The notes under the pieces were generated by a model, which saw only the letters and a list, made by a program, of their open reading frames with translations, had not been told where the DNA came from and did not search any database. Position numbers and translations under genes: made by a program. A stretch of DNA of 64,000 nt from JAZDCZ01 sp046757925 (lineage in GTDB: Bacteria > Gemmatimonadota > Gemmatimonadetes > Gemmatimonadales > GWC2-71-9), in the NCBI GenBank assembly GCA_046757925.1, contig JBHHZE010000001.1, forward strand, positions 1-64,000, read 5' to 3'. This document shows positions 1 to 8,111 of this stretch, in pieces (positions within the stretch are counted from its first letter, which is position 1; every line of letters starts with the position of its first letter).

Positions 1-54
1 CCCCCATGTCCCCAACGCATGCGTCGCCCCCCATGTCCCCAACGCATGCGTCGC
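1..54. repeat. Two-copy 27-bp tandem repeat at window edge
   Basis: Positions 1-27 and 28-54 are identical 27-base units. Each contains the 10-bp palindrome ACGCATGCGT. The array lies 20 bases past the stop codon of the M20 peptidase gene, which is transcribed leftward into it, and it may continue beyond the window. No spacers are present, so it is not a CRISPR. It could be a small minisatellite or part of a transcription terminator. Confidence 0.85.
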
Positions 55-73
55 CGCTACACGTGCATCGCCC

Positions 74-1348
74 CTACGTTTGTGCCAGCGCCGCCACCAA
101 GAGCACGATTTGCTTGGTCCCGATGCGGGCCGACTCTATGTCCGCCCATTCTCTCAGAGTATGCTGATCCCCACCGCGCGAGCGGCCCACAGAGACAGAT
201 GGGATATCTCGCACGACCCCCGCGTTGGCGTCGGTGGAACCGCTTGCAACGGTTGTCGGATCGTTCCCGAAATCCCACCCAAGATACTGGAGTATGTCGA
301 CGGCGGTCTGCACGAGTGGATGTGCACGTTTGGAGGCAAGGTGTTCCGGTCGACCGCCGGCCTCGTTGCGCTGGATCCACTCTCGGTGGAAGCCGACACC
401 TTCGCTTCCGGCGGCGGATTCACAGGTATTCACGATGGCGCTGTCGAGCCGCGCGAGCATCACAGGATCGACCGTTCGGAGATCAACGGTGAATGACACC
501 CGTTGAGGGATCGCGTTCACGACGTGCCCACCGCTCAACATCCCGACGTTGTATACCGCCCTCACAGGTGCGTTGCGTGCCGGCAATGGAATGTCATAGA
601 TGTCCAAAATGCAACGCGCCGCCGCCTTGGCCGGATGCGGCTTGCCTGGTGACGTATTGGTATGAGATCCCTCTCCGGTAAACACCATTCGGGACCAGTA
701 GATTCCCAAAGCCCCGTACCGCACGGCTCCGAGTCCTCCGTCCAATCCCACCAGCATGTCGGGCACGCCCTTGTTGTGGTCGAGCCAATAGGACATGCCG
801 ATCAGTCCGAGTTCCTCCTGCACTGTGCCGATGAAGATCACGTTGCCCTTGACAGTGAGGTTAGCCGCTCTCATGGCGCGGATTGCCGCGAGCATGTTCG
901 CGACCGACGCGCTGTTGTCGAACACTCCCGGCGCGTAGAGGCGACCGTCCTTACGGGTCACGGTGACGTCGGTTTCGATTGGATGTACCGTATCCATATG
1001 CGCCCCGAATACAATGGTGGGGCCGTCACCGGTGCCGCGCATGATTCCCACCACGTTGCCGATAGAATCTGTACTGACTTCCAGACCTTGAGCCTCCATT
1101 TGCTCGCGCACGTATATCGCACGTTTGCCCTCCTGTCTCGAAGGCGCTGAGGTTTGGGTAATGTGGATCCATTCGGCGACGTGTTCGTCGAAGTGGTCGT
1201 CTACATAGGCGAGGGCAGCGCGCACGGTGGGTTGTTCTGGCAGTGCCGGCGAAAACTGCGTCGGGTATTCCTGTTGCGCTTGGGCGTTCCGGATTCCGAT
1301 CGCAAGAACGGCCGTGAGGACAGTGCAGCGGCGGAGGGCCGTGTTCAT
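74..1348 (-). CDS. Secreted M20-family metallopeptidase
   Basis: This 424-residue protein looks like a di-zinc M20/M25/M40 aminoacylase or peptidase exported to the periplasm. A signal peptide with an AQA cleavage region covers about residues 1-25. Metal and catalytic motifs are GAHMDT (H117), FDN (D144), the QEEL glutamate pair (about 178-179), LDGG (D203) and a C-terminal GGDQHTL histidine. The ATG at 1348 was chosen because the signal peptide begins there, a GAGG ribosome site lies about 7 nt upstream, and its ATGA overlaps the stop of the upstream hydrolase gene. Reading the frame further upstream only adds sequence antisense-like to that hydrolase. The substrate cannot be told from sequence. 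A peptide or N-acyl amino acid is likely. Confidence 0.85.
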   Translation of the reverse strand: MNTALRRCTVLTAVLAIGIRNAQAQQEYPTQFSPALPEQPTVRAALAYVDDHFDEHVAEWIHITQTSAPSRQEGKRAIYVREQMEAQGLEVSTDSIGNVVGIMRGTGDGPTIVFGAHMDTVHPIETDVTVTRKDGRLYAPGVFDNSASVANMLAAIRAMRAANLTVKGNVIFIGTVQEELGLIGMSYWLDHNKGVPDMLVGLDGGLGAVRYGALGIYWSRMVFTGEGSHTNTSPGKPHPAKAAARCILDIYDIPLPARNAPVRAVYNVGMLSGGHVVNAIPQRVSFTVDLRTVDPVMLARLDSAIVNTCESAAGSEGVGFHREWIQRNEAGGRPEHLASKRAHPLVQTAVDILQYLGWDFGNDPTTVASGSTDANAGVVRDIPSVSVGRSRGGDQHTLREWADIESARIGTKQIVLLVAALAQT

Positions 1349-2211
1349 TGATTTGCCTCGATCAGGTGTTTGTTGAGGAAGCGGTGGAATCGTGATACGT
1401 ACATCTGTCCACCCATGTCGTAGGTATCGTTGTGTCCTGCGCCGGGAATTTCTATGAACTCCTCGGCGCGTCCGGCGCGCGCTACGGCACGCCCCATGGC
1501 GATAGGCGCTATGCGATCCTCGGTGCCGTGGAAAACCATAAGCGGCAGCTCGATCTCTCGTGCTCGCCGGATGTTGTCGAGACCAAGGCGAATGAGGCTC
1601 GATGGAAAAAAGGAATAGTGTTCCTTTGCCATGTCTCGTCCGGTCGAGAATGGAGAGTCGAGTACCAGGGCCCGGACAGGTCGCCGGGTGGCCAGATATA
1701 GAGCCACTGCGCTTCCGATCGACCGGCCGTATAGCGCGATGCGGTTCGAGTCTATCTCGGGCCTCCCGACCAGGTAATCCCACGCGGCCTCCGCGTCGCT
1801 GTAGACCGCGGCTTCGGTCGGCTCCCCGTTGCTCTCACCATATCCCCGGTAGTCGAGTACGACCAGGCCGATTCCGGGAGGGCGGAGTCCGTTCAATATG
1901 GGAGCAATCCCCTCTATCGTCTCCATGTTTCCCGGGAACCAGATGAGTCCGGGCGCGCGCTCCCCGTTGGGTGGCGCCGGAACGGGAGCGAGATACCAGC
2001 CGCGGAGTTGGATCCCATCCGCCGTGGTCACTTGGATGCGTTCTCCGTGTGTGAGGCCGAGTGTCTCAGGGGTCGGTAACTCCGCGGGTACTGCGGGGAA
2101 TGCAAGTCGATCCTGGTATTTCCACGCCAGTACCACGAGCAGCAGATAGATCACTGCCGCCGTCACGGCAAGTCCGGTCAGGATCTTGAGTGGAGATACG
2201 GACATCATCAT
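1345..2211 (-). CDS. Membrane-anchored alpha/beta hydrolase
   Basis: This protein of about 288 residues has one N-terminal membrane segment (about residues 8-28) followed by an alpha/beta-hydrolase domain. The nucleophile elbow is GRSIGS, the acid is in DRIAP and the histidine is in GAGHND, so the Ser-Asp-His triad looks complete. It resembles the YqiK/BEM46-like serine hydrolase group, and its substrate is unknown. The start lies among three consecutive ATG codons (2211, 2208, 2205) just after the stop of the upstream membrane-protein gene. Its own stop overlaps the start of the M20 peptidase by 4 nt, so the three leftward genes probably form one operon. Confidence 0.82.
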   Translation of the reverse strand: MMMSVSPLKILTGLAVTAAVIYLLLVVLAWKYQDRLAFPAVPAELPTPETLGLTHGERIQVTTADGIQLRGWYLAPVPAPPNGERAPGLIWFPGNMETIEGIAPILNGLRPPGIGLVVLDYRGYGESNGEPTEAAVYSDAEAAWDYLVGRPEIDSNRIALYGRSIGSAVALYLATRRPVRALVLDSPFSTGRDMAKEHYSFFPSSLIRLGLDNIRRAREIELPLMVFHGTEDRIAPIAMGRAVARAGRAEEFIEIPGAGHNDTYDMGGQMYVSRFHRFLNKHLIEANQ

Positions 2212-2218
2212 AAGGTAA

Positions 2219-3529
2219 TCATCGATTGCACTTCTCCTTAGCGGCGCGCAGCCAAACACGTAGTTCGGTTTCTGTCGGCCTAGGTCTTCGGCCGAGTTCC
2301 ACTGCAGCGGCCAACGTGGCCGTGTTCGCGGACGACAGATCACATACACTTTTTATCCCCGATCGCCACATCATTTGGGCGTATCGCGTACCAATCCCCC
2401 GCAGCGTGGCGAGTTGTGCTGCCGTAACCGCGTTGGTGGCATCTGCGACCGAGAGGGATGTGATAGCTGTGACTTCGCGCACCGCGCGCTCCGCCAGTGT
2501 AAACGGGGACCGTACTCCCGCCGCCTCGAGGGCGCGGACTGAAGCCGGGGTAATGCCCGGAAGTTTCGCGAGTTGGGGCACTGTAGAACTGATAGTCCGG
2601 TGCTCCATTGCTGCCAGCGTCACTGCGACAAAGCCGATCGCCAGTACTATGGCGGGGCCGAGTCGCCGGGCTGCAATCCTGGAGTGTCCCCGCATAGGTT
2701 GGGCCACGCCAAGAGCGCAGAGGGCCGCGTACATCGACCACGCTTCCAGGGCGAATACGGGGAATCCCACGAACCCGAACGGTGGCATCTCGAACAGCTT
2801 GGTGTGCTCTAGCCATGGTACCGTGTAGATCCACTTGCCGCGCGCCCAGAAATTGTACGTCTCCCAGATCATACCGATGCCGAGACCACCCGACATGAGG
2901 CGCCCGATGCGGCCCGGGTCCCCACGTTCGATATCGGCAATCAGTGAGAGTGACGGATCGCGTTTGTATACGAAGGGGTCGGCTATGAGGAATCCCGCTG
3001 ACCATATGAGTGGAAAAAACCGTTTGGGGAAGCCGAGGGCAAGCACTGCCAAGGTTACGCCGAGTCCCATCGCCGCGTGCAACTCCCACCCGCGGATCGG
3101 AATTCCGCGCTCTCTCCGGTAAGCCGCCGAGTGTGTTGCGTCTCTTGGTACGCTCCGGCGGAACAGGCCCGCCGCATTCAAAGCTCGTTCTGCCAGGAAC
3201 AGGGCTGGTAGGACCGTCGCAAACGACAACAGGATCCCCGACCATCGCTCCCAGCCGTGTTGTGGGAGGAAGACGTAGTACCAATTCCGAAGCCGCAAGT
3301 TTGCGGCTTCGAACACGAGCCAAATGACCGCCGACCACGCGAGCACCGAAATTGTGGATGGGTGCCATAACGCCGAGCTGCGGTCGTCGGTTCGTGTGGC
3401 GATAGCGTCCAGCAAGGCGAGGGTGGGATACCATGCGAACACATAGAACCATGTAGGCACCGGTTCCACGTTCAGGTACAGCAGCAACCACGATGTTGCG
3501 ATGGCGACGGCAGGCACCCCGATTTTCAT
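2219..3529 (-). CDS. Polytopic membrane protein with C-terminal helix-hairpin-helix motifs
   Basis: This 436-residue protein has about eight to ten hydrophobic segments in the first 315 residues. A soluble tail of about 110 residues follows. The tail contains two helix-hairpin-helix-like stretches (around LAKLPGITPASVRALEAAG and LATLRGIGTRYAQMM) of the kind found in DUF4332-like domains. HhH motifs usually bind DNA or mediate protein contacts, so their presence on an integral membrane protein is unusual. It is the first gene of a leftward operon with the hydrolase and the M20 peptidase. The divergent gap to the ABC exporter (3530-3614) should hold both promoters, but I see no convincing -35/-10 pair. 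Function unknown. Confidence 0.75.
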   Translation of the reverse strand: MKIGVPAVAIATSWLLLYLNVEPVPTWFYVFAWYPTLALLDAIATRTDDRSSALWHPSTISVLAWSAVIWLVFEAANLRLRNWYYVFLPQHGWERWSGILLSFATVLPALFLAERALNAAGLFRRSVPRDATHSAAYRRERGIPIRGWELHAAMGLGVTLAVLALGFPKRFFPLIWSAGFLIADPFVYKRDPSLSLIADIERGDPGRIGRLMSGGLGIGMIWETYNFWARGKWIYTVPWLEHTKLFEMPPFGFVGFPVFALEAWSMYAALCALGVAQPMRGHSRIAARRLGPAIVLAIGFVAVTLAAMEHRTISSTVPQLAKLPGITPASVRALEAAGVRSPFTLAERAVREVTAITSLSVADATNAVTAAQLATLRGIGTRYAQMMWRSGIKSVCDLSSANTATLAAAVELGRRPRPTETELRVWLRAAKEKCNR

Positions 3530-3614
3530 GTATACAACCTCGCTCGGGATCGGTATTGATGCCAGATATAAGTTGTGGCTTGATTATAGTGTTGAGCTTC
3601 GATTGATTGGTCAC

Positions 3615-4544
3615 ATGTCGGAACTTGCCGTTCACTGTCGGAATCTCGTAAAGCGATACGGATCGGTCCTCGCCGTAGACGGCCTGGATCTGGACGTTCA
3701 CCGCGGCGAATGTTTCGGAATGTTGGGACCCAACGGCGCGGGCAAAACGACTACGATCGAGGTGATTCAGGGACTCTTGGAGCCCGACCAGGGTCGGGTG
3801 GAGGTCCTTGGTCTCACGTGGGACTCGAACGCAGCCGAACTGAAGCAGCGCATGGGAACTCAGCTCCAAGAGACCCTGCTACCCGACAAGTTGACGGTTA
3901 CTGAGGTTGTAACACTGTTCCGCAGCTTCTACCACCGGGGGATATCGGTGGAGGAGGTCCTCAGTCTCGTTCAGCTGACCGAAAAGCGCAACTCCTGGGT
4001 CAAGAAACTGTCGGGTGGTCAGAAGCAGCGACTGTCGGTCGCATGCGCGCTCGTCTGTAGACCCGACATTCTTTTTCTCGACGAGCCGACCACGGGACTC
4101 GATCCACAATCGCGGCACCAACTTTGGGATATAGTGGCGAAGTTTCGCGGCGAGGGTGGCACGGTCCTTCTTACGACGCATTACATGGAAGAAGCGGAGC
4201 GGCTGTGCGATAGGGTGGCAATCATCGACCACGGAAAGATCATAGCCCAGGGCACCCCATCCAATCTCATAGCTTCGCTGGATGCGGAGGATGTGGTTGA
4301 GTTCGCGCTGGAGGATGGTGTGAGCGTTGAGCCCGCGGTACTGGCCGCTCTGCCGGGCGTGGAGCACGTCCACGGTATCAACGGCAGGGTGCGCCTAACG
4401 GTGCACCGTGTACACGAAGCCGTGCCGGCGCTCATGCGTCTGTTGTCGGATCGAGGGGCGTCTATGAGTGAACTGACCACCCACAGGGCGACGCTGGAAG
4501 ACGTGTTCCTGTCTCTCACAGGGCGACACCTGCGTGATGAGTGA
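3615..4544 (+). CDS. ABC-2 type exporter ATP-binding protein
   Basis: This is the 309-residue ATPase subunit of a drug, lipid or polysaccharide ABC-2 exporter. Walker A is GPNGAGKTT, the signature is LSGGQKQR, Walker B is ILFLDEPTTGLD, and the switch histidine is in TTHYMEE. After about residue 225 there is a C-terminal regulatory extension of the DUF4162 type. The ATG at 3615 is preferred over an upstream in-frame ATG at 3501 because the NBD fold starts directly there and the longer version would run antisense into the divergent membrane-protein gene. It overlaps the permease gene by 8 nt, so the two are cotranscribed. Confidence 0.9.
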   Translation: MSELAVHCRNLVKRYGSVLAVDGLDLDVHRGECFGMLGPNGAGKTTTIEVIQGLLEPDQGRVEVLGLTWDSNAAELKQRMGTQLQETLLPDKLTVTEVVTLFRSFYHRGISVEEVLSLVQLTEKRNSWVKKLSGGQKQRLSVACALVCRPDILFLDEPTTGLDPQSRHQLWDIVAKFRGEGGTVLLTTHYMEEAERLCDRVAIIDHGKIIAQGTPSNLIASLDAEDVVEFALEDGVSVEPAVLAALPGVEHVHGINGRVRLTVHRVHEAVPALMRLLSDRGASMSELTTHRATLEDVFLSLTGRHLRDE

Positions 4545-5577
4545 CCGTCACGGCGGGCCGCTGCTGCAACTCACCCTCTGCCGCACGCGTGAGTTCCTGC
4601 GTGAACCCGAGGCGATCTTCTGGGTGTTTGCCTTCCCGGTGGTATTGGCACTGGGTTTGGGACTCGCGTTCAAGAACCGCGGGCCGCAGGTGGTGCGGAT
4701 AGCAGTAGAGTCTGGTCCCGGGGGCGCAGCTCTGCAGTCCGCGTTGGATAGTGCCAAGGGCATCGAGGCCGAACTCCTCGACAAGGCCGAGGCCGAGCGA
4801 CGGCTAAAGACCGGCCGGATAGCGCTGGTGGTCGAGCCGGGGAACCCAGCCGTGTTCCGATACGACTCCACCCGCAGTGAGAGTTATCTGAGTCGGCTGG
4901 TCGTGGATAATGCGTTGCAGAGGTCGGCGGGCCGGCAGGACGTATGGGAGGTAAGAGACGTAAAAGTGACGGAGGTGGGAAGCCGGTATATCGATTTTCT
5001 GATCCCCGGATTGATCGGCATGAACATCATGGGAACGGGGCTTTGGGGGGTGGGATTCGGGATAGTGCGGGTGCGGAACCGCAAACTATTGAAGCGACTC
5101 ATCGCCTCTCCTATGAAACGGAGCCAATACTTGCTCTCCAATGTGCTCGCGCGCCTGGTATTCTTGGTGCTCGAAGTCGGAGCAGTCCTGTTGTTCGGTC
5201 ACTTCGTGTTCGGAGTCCCGATACGTGGATCGATACTTTCCATCGGCGCCATTGTGTTGATTGGAGCCATGACTTTCGCCGGCCTGGGCATTCTGGTGGC
5301 CAGCAGGGTGAGGACCATTGAGGGCGTCTCCGGACTGATGAACCTGATAATGGTTCCGATGTGGATCTTTTCAGGGATTTTCTTCGCACACTCCAACTTC
5401 CCGGACGCTATCCAGCCGTTCATAGTGGCGCTTCCTCTTACGGCATTCAACGATGCTCTGCGAGGTGTGATGATCGACGGTTCGTCGTTGGCTGCTATGG
5501 CGGGCTTGTTGGGGATCGTCGCGGCTTGGGGTATCGGCAGCTTCGGCGTGGCCGTGAAGATCTTTCGGTGGGAGTAG
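4537..5577 (+). CDS. ABC-2 type exporter permease
   Basis: This 346-residue ABC-2 membrane subunit is paired with the ATPase just upstream. One transmembrane helix lies near residues 22-40. A large extracytoplasmic region follows (about 45-145, including the IRVAVES-like beta segment typical of YhgE/DrrB-type permeases), then five helices from about residue 155 to the end. The start is the ATG at 4537; a GTG one codon earlier at 4534 is also possible. The transported substrate cannot be deduced. A TPR gene follows after a gap of about 110 bp with its own ribosome site, so it may be a separate transcription unit. Confidence 0.88.
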   Translation: MSDRHGGPLLQLTLCRTREFLREPEAIFWVFAFPVVLALGLGLAFKNRGPQVVRIAVESGPGGAALQSALDSAKGIEAELLDKAEAERRLKTGRIALVVEPGNPAVFRYDSTRSESYLSRLVVDNALQRSAGRQDVWEVRDVKVTEVGSRYIDFLIPGLIGMNIMGTGLWGVGFGIVRVRNRKLLKRLIASPMKRSQYLLSNVLARLVFLVLEVGAVLLFGHFVFGVPIRGSILSIGAIVLIGAMTFAGLGILVASRVRTIEGVSGLMNLIMVPMWIFSGIFFAHSNFPDAIQPFIVALPLTAFNDALRGVMIDGSSLAAMAGLLGIVAAWGIGSFGVAVKIFRWE

Positions 5578-5689
5578 TGAATCACGAATTACCAACGCCC
5601 CAATATCCAATTCAGAAGTGTTGACATTCCCGCAGGCTCGTGTCTCGCCCTGCTATCTCCGCCGGTCTACCCAAATAGGAGCAAGCGCA

Positions 5690-6169
5690 ATGAAGACTGC
5701 TCTCTTACTGGTGATGCTCGTGTCACAAGTCCAGCAACAAGCCGGCCGGTCGGCGTTGTCGCACCTCGGGGCCGATCGCGATGCGCGGGCTCTGAGGGCG
5801 CGAACGGACCGCGAGCGCGGCTATCTGCGGGCGGTGGAGATTCTCTACGGGGACGGGCCAAAGGCCGCACGCGACACTGCGTATTCGCAGGCGATGGAGC
5901 AGTTGGCTAGGGACTATCCCGCAGACGACGAGGCCCAACTCTTCTACGCTCTTTCACTCCTTGGGCTGAGCCAGGGTGTGCGAAATGTGTCCACCTATCT
6001 GAAGGCGGCGGCGATTGCTGACGGGGCGTTTGCCAGAAATCCCGATCATCCAGGAGCAACCCACTATCTGATCCACGGTGTGGACGATCCGCTTCACGCG
6101 GTCCTGGGTCTGCGAGCGGCAAGGCTTTGGGTAGCACGGCGCCCGAAGCCGCACACGCGCAGCACATGA
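5690..6169 (+). CDS. TPR-repeat secreted protein, N-terminal part (frameshifted)
   Basis: This is the first part of a tetratricopeptide protein that would span 5690-7098. The ATG at 5690 has a strong AGGAG site at 5677-5681 and begins a short signal peptide. The frame continues through the family motif HPGATHYLIH at about residues 121-130. It then leaves the expected sequence near the CTTTGGG run at 6125-6131 and stops at 6169. The expected continuation (APEAAHAQHM, SHIFVALGMW) is found in the next frame, so one base appears to be missing at this point. It may be a real inactivating mutation or a sequencing or assembly error. Homologues of this family are single, uninterrupted proteins. Confidence 0.75.
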   Translation: MKTALLLVMLVSQVQQQAGRSALSHLGADRDARALRARTDRERGYLRAVEILYGDGPKAARDTAYSQAMEQLARDYPADDEAQLFYALSLLGLSQGVRNVSTYLKAAAIADGAFARNPDHPGATHYLIHGVDDPLHAVLGLRAARLWVARRPKPHTRST

Positions 6170-7098
6170 CGTCTCACATCTTTGTAGCCCTGGGAATGTG
6201 GGACGAGACTGTAAGGGCAAACGAGGCGTCAACCAGTGTTACCAATCGCTCTCTGGCGGCTCGCGGTTTGGGTCCCCGGTTCTGCGGTCACTACAACTCC
6301 TGGCTGGAGTACGGTTACCTCGAAACGGGCCGCATTCATGATGCGAGGAGAGTATTGGAAGGATGCAGAGAAGAGGCGGCACGGGCGGCGCTGCCTGCCG
6401 GAGAAACCCTGGATCCGGATAACTCGGCCCTCACGTCATTCGTCGCGATCTGGGCCCGCTATGTGTTGGACACCGAACAATGGGACGGTGACGTCGTCCG
6501 CTGGAGCGTCGAATTCGGCGACCGGCGTGCCCCGCTGATCACGCTGGCTTTCGTCAGGGGGTTGGCAGCTGCGAACCGCGGCGACTCGGCCGGCGCCAAA
6601 GAGTGGCTCGTCAAGTTGCAAACGGCGAAGACATGGCTGGAAAACGACATCGGGAATGGTGCCGACCAACCAGGACGCAGGCTCTATCGCCAGCGGCTGG
6701 ACGTCCTTGAACTCGAGTTGCGGGCGATGGTCGAATCTGGAGAGAACAACGCCGCGCCGTCGATTGCGCTGCTTCGCCGAGCCGCCCGGATCGAGGCGGA
6801 TATGCCCTATTCCTTCGGACCGCCCTTCATCGACAAGCCGGCCGCCGCACTGCTGGGGGAAGGGCTACTGGCGCAGCACCGCGCTAAGGAGGCGGCCGAG
6901 GCGTTCCAGACCGCATTGATGCGAGCGCCGCGCCGGACAGCCGCGCTGTTGGGGTTGGCCCGCGCGCTGTCGCACCGGGATACAGAACCGCCCACCGAAG
7001 AGGCGCGGCGTGTCTACAGCGAGCTGGTTGCAATCTGGCACGGGGCAGACTCGGGATTTGCAGAAGTGAACGAAGCTCGCCGCTGGCTCGCCCGCTAG
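6127..7098 (+). CDS. TPR-repeat protein, C-terminal part (frameshifted)
   Basis: This is the second part of the TPR protein started at 5690, in the -1 frame relative to it. It carries the family motifs HMTSHIFVALGMWDE and several helical repeats up to a C-terminal TPR-like pair (about residues 225-310). The open frame begins with a TTG at 6127. No ribosome site is visible there, so independent translation is unlikely, and this segment is best read as the displaced continuation. No canonical -1 slippery heptamer in the right phase is present. Joining both parts gives a protein of about 470 residues. Confidence 0.72.
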   Translation: MGSTAPEAAHAQHMTSHIFVALGMWDETVRANEASTSVTNRSLAARGLGPRFCGHYNSWLEYGYLETGRIHDARRVLEGCREEAARAALPAGETLDPDNSALTSFVAIWARYVLDTEQWDGDVVRWSVEFGDRRAPLITLAFVRGLAAANRGDSAGAKEWLVKLQTAKTWLENDIGNGADQPGRRLYRQRLDVLELELRAMVESGENNAAPSIALLRRAARIEADMPYSFGPPFIDKPAAALLGEGLLAQHRAKEAAEAFQTALMRAPRRTAALLGLARALSHRDTEPPTEEARRVYSELVAIWHGADSGFAEVNEARRWLAR

Positions 7099-7155
7099 TT
7101 GTAGCAAGCGTTAGCGAAACCATCGTAAGGCCCGTTTCCCAGTCGACCCCGGCGG

Positions 7156-7971
7156 CTAGCCAAACTCAAGGCAGTCCCGCACAGCTCTCGTTATCTCCCC
7201 GGGGTGACTGAGCGGCAGTCCGTGGCCAGCGCGCCGGATTAGCCGCAGCTCCGCACCATGAATCCCGCCGGCCAGGTCCTCTGCCAGTTGCGTGGCAAAC
7301 AGAGGATCGTCCGTACCGTGGAGTACAATGGTCGGGACATCGATCTCGCTGAGCCGGTGTCGCACATCGAATCCCTGCATTGCCAGCCTGAAAGACCGCA
7401 TGGCGCGCCAGTCGGTGTTGCGCCAGACTCCAGAATCGATCGCGAAGTCCGAGGTGCTTCCCAGTGAGCTGAAGTCCACGGGGCAAACCCCGAGACTGCC
7501 GCGACAGAAGAGACGCTTAACCGTACGAGTGGTGGCCGGGAGATTCCAGAAGGGCATGAATCTGGAGATCCCGAGCCTCAGCTCGCGGCGACCGAACCGT
7601 GCCAGCCGCACCCGCGCTGTTTCGTACATCGGACCCGCTGTGGTGCCGATTAGCACCAAGCCGTCCAGGCGCGCCGGACCGCGACAGCCGTGGTACAACA
7701 CCCAATCGAGTGCCAGCATCCCGCCAAAGCTGTGAGCCAGCACAATTCGCGGTCCGTCTCGCCAGTTGGGAGACCTCGCCAAGGCGTCGTCCAGGGCACT
7801 ACGGTAGACTTCCATGCGAGTAGTCGCCGTGCTCGGGAGGGTGCCATCGTTCCCTAGCGGTATCGGGCCCCAATCTGGAAAAACCGTCGGCAGTCCAATG
7901 TTCGGGAAGAAGCTGGCGTTGAGCCCCATTCCCGGGAGCAATAGTGCGGTCGGCGAACTCGGTGGTGTCAT
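7156..7971 (-). CDS. Alpha/beta hydrolase
   Basis: This is a soluble alpha/beta-fold hydrolase of 271 residues with no signal peptide. The nucleophile is in AHSFGG, the acid region is HGTDDPLF, and the histidine is in RAGHGLPLSHP, so the triad is complete. The ATG at 7971 is chosen; a start 12 codons upstream (8007) would reach close to the operator cluster. It is divergent from the TetR/efflux operon across the palindromic operators at 8014-8061, so it is probably under the same regulator. It may act on the compound sensed by that regulator, which is inference. The exact substrate is unknown. Confidence 0.8.
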   Translation of the reverse strand: MTPPSSPTALLLPGMGLNASFFPNIGLPTVFPDWGPIPLGNDGTLPSTATTRMEVYRSALDDALARSPNWRDGPRIVLAHSFGGMLALDWVLYHGCRGPARLDGLVLIGTTAGPMYETARVRLARFGRRELRLGISRFMPFWNLPATTRTVKRLFCRGSLGVCPVDFSSLGSTSDFAIDSGVWRNTDWRAMRSFRLAMQGFDVRHRLSEIDVPTIVLHGTDDPLFATQLAEDLAGGIHGAELRLIRRAGHGLPLSHPGEITRAVRDCLEFG

Positions 7972-8013
7972 CCCGTCAAATCTGCTGAAACTATGTATCG
8001 GTTGCACGCGTAT

Positions 8014-8061
8014 GTTAACGGTGTTAGGTTAACACTGTTAGGTTAACGGCGTTAACCTAAC
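8014..8061. promoter_or_regulatory. Palindromic operator cluster, probable TetR binding sites
   Basis: The strongest element is a 25-bp palindrome at 8037-8061 with perfect 12-base arms (GTTAGGTTAACG and its complement) around one central base. An imperfect second palindrome at 8021-8035 has GTGTTA...TAACAC arms. The 11-mer GTTAGGTTAAC occurs directly at 8023-8033 and 8037-8047, and GTTAAC also occurs at 8014. The cluster sits between the divergent hydrolase start (7971) and the TetR start (8112). That is where an autoregulatory TetR operator would be expected. It is AT-rich compared with its surroundings. Confidence 0.8.
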
Positions 8062-8111
8062 GCGAACATTACTACAATAGTTAGCGAACACACCGATGGA
8101 GAACGGGTCAT

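Noticed and set aside
1349..1783. N-terminal extension of the M20 peptidase upstream of 1348
   Set aside because: The signal peptide, ribosome site and ATGA overlap all point to the ATG at 1348; the extension is a shadow of the hydrolase gene.
2340..3869. Long minus-strand frame of about 509 codons
   Set aside because: It overlaps the membrane-protein gene and the ABC ATPase in antisense or shifted frames, is Arg/Pro-rich and has no domain motifs; it is a shadow of GC-rich genes.
6125..6131. Programmed -1 ribosomal frameshift in the TPR gene
   Set aside because: No canonical X-XXY-YYZ slippery heptamer is in the correct phase and no clear downstream stem-loop is seen; a missing base is simpler.
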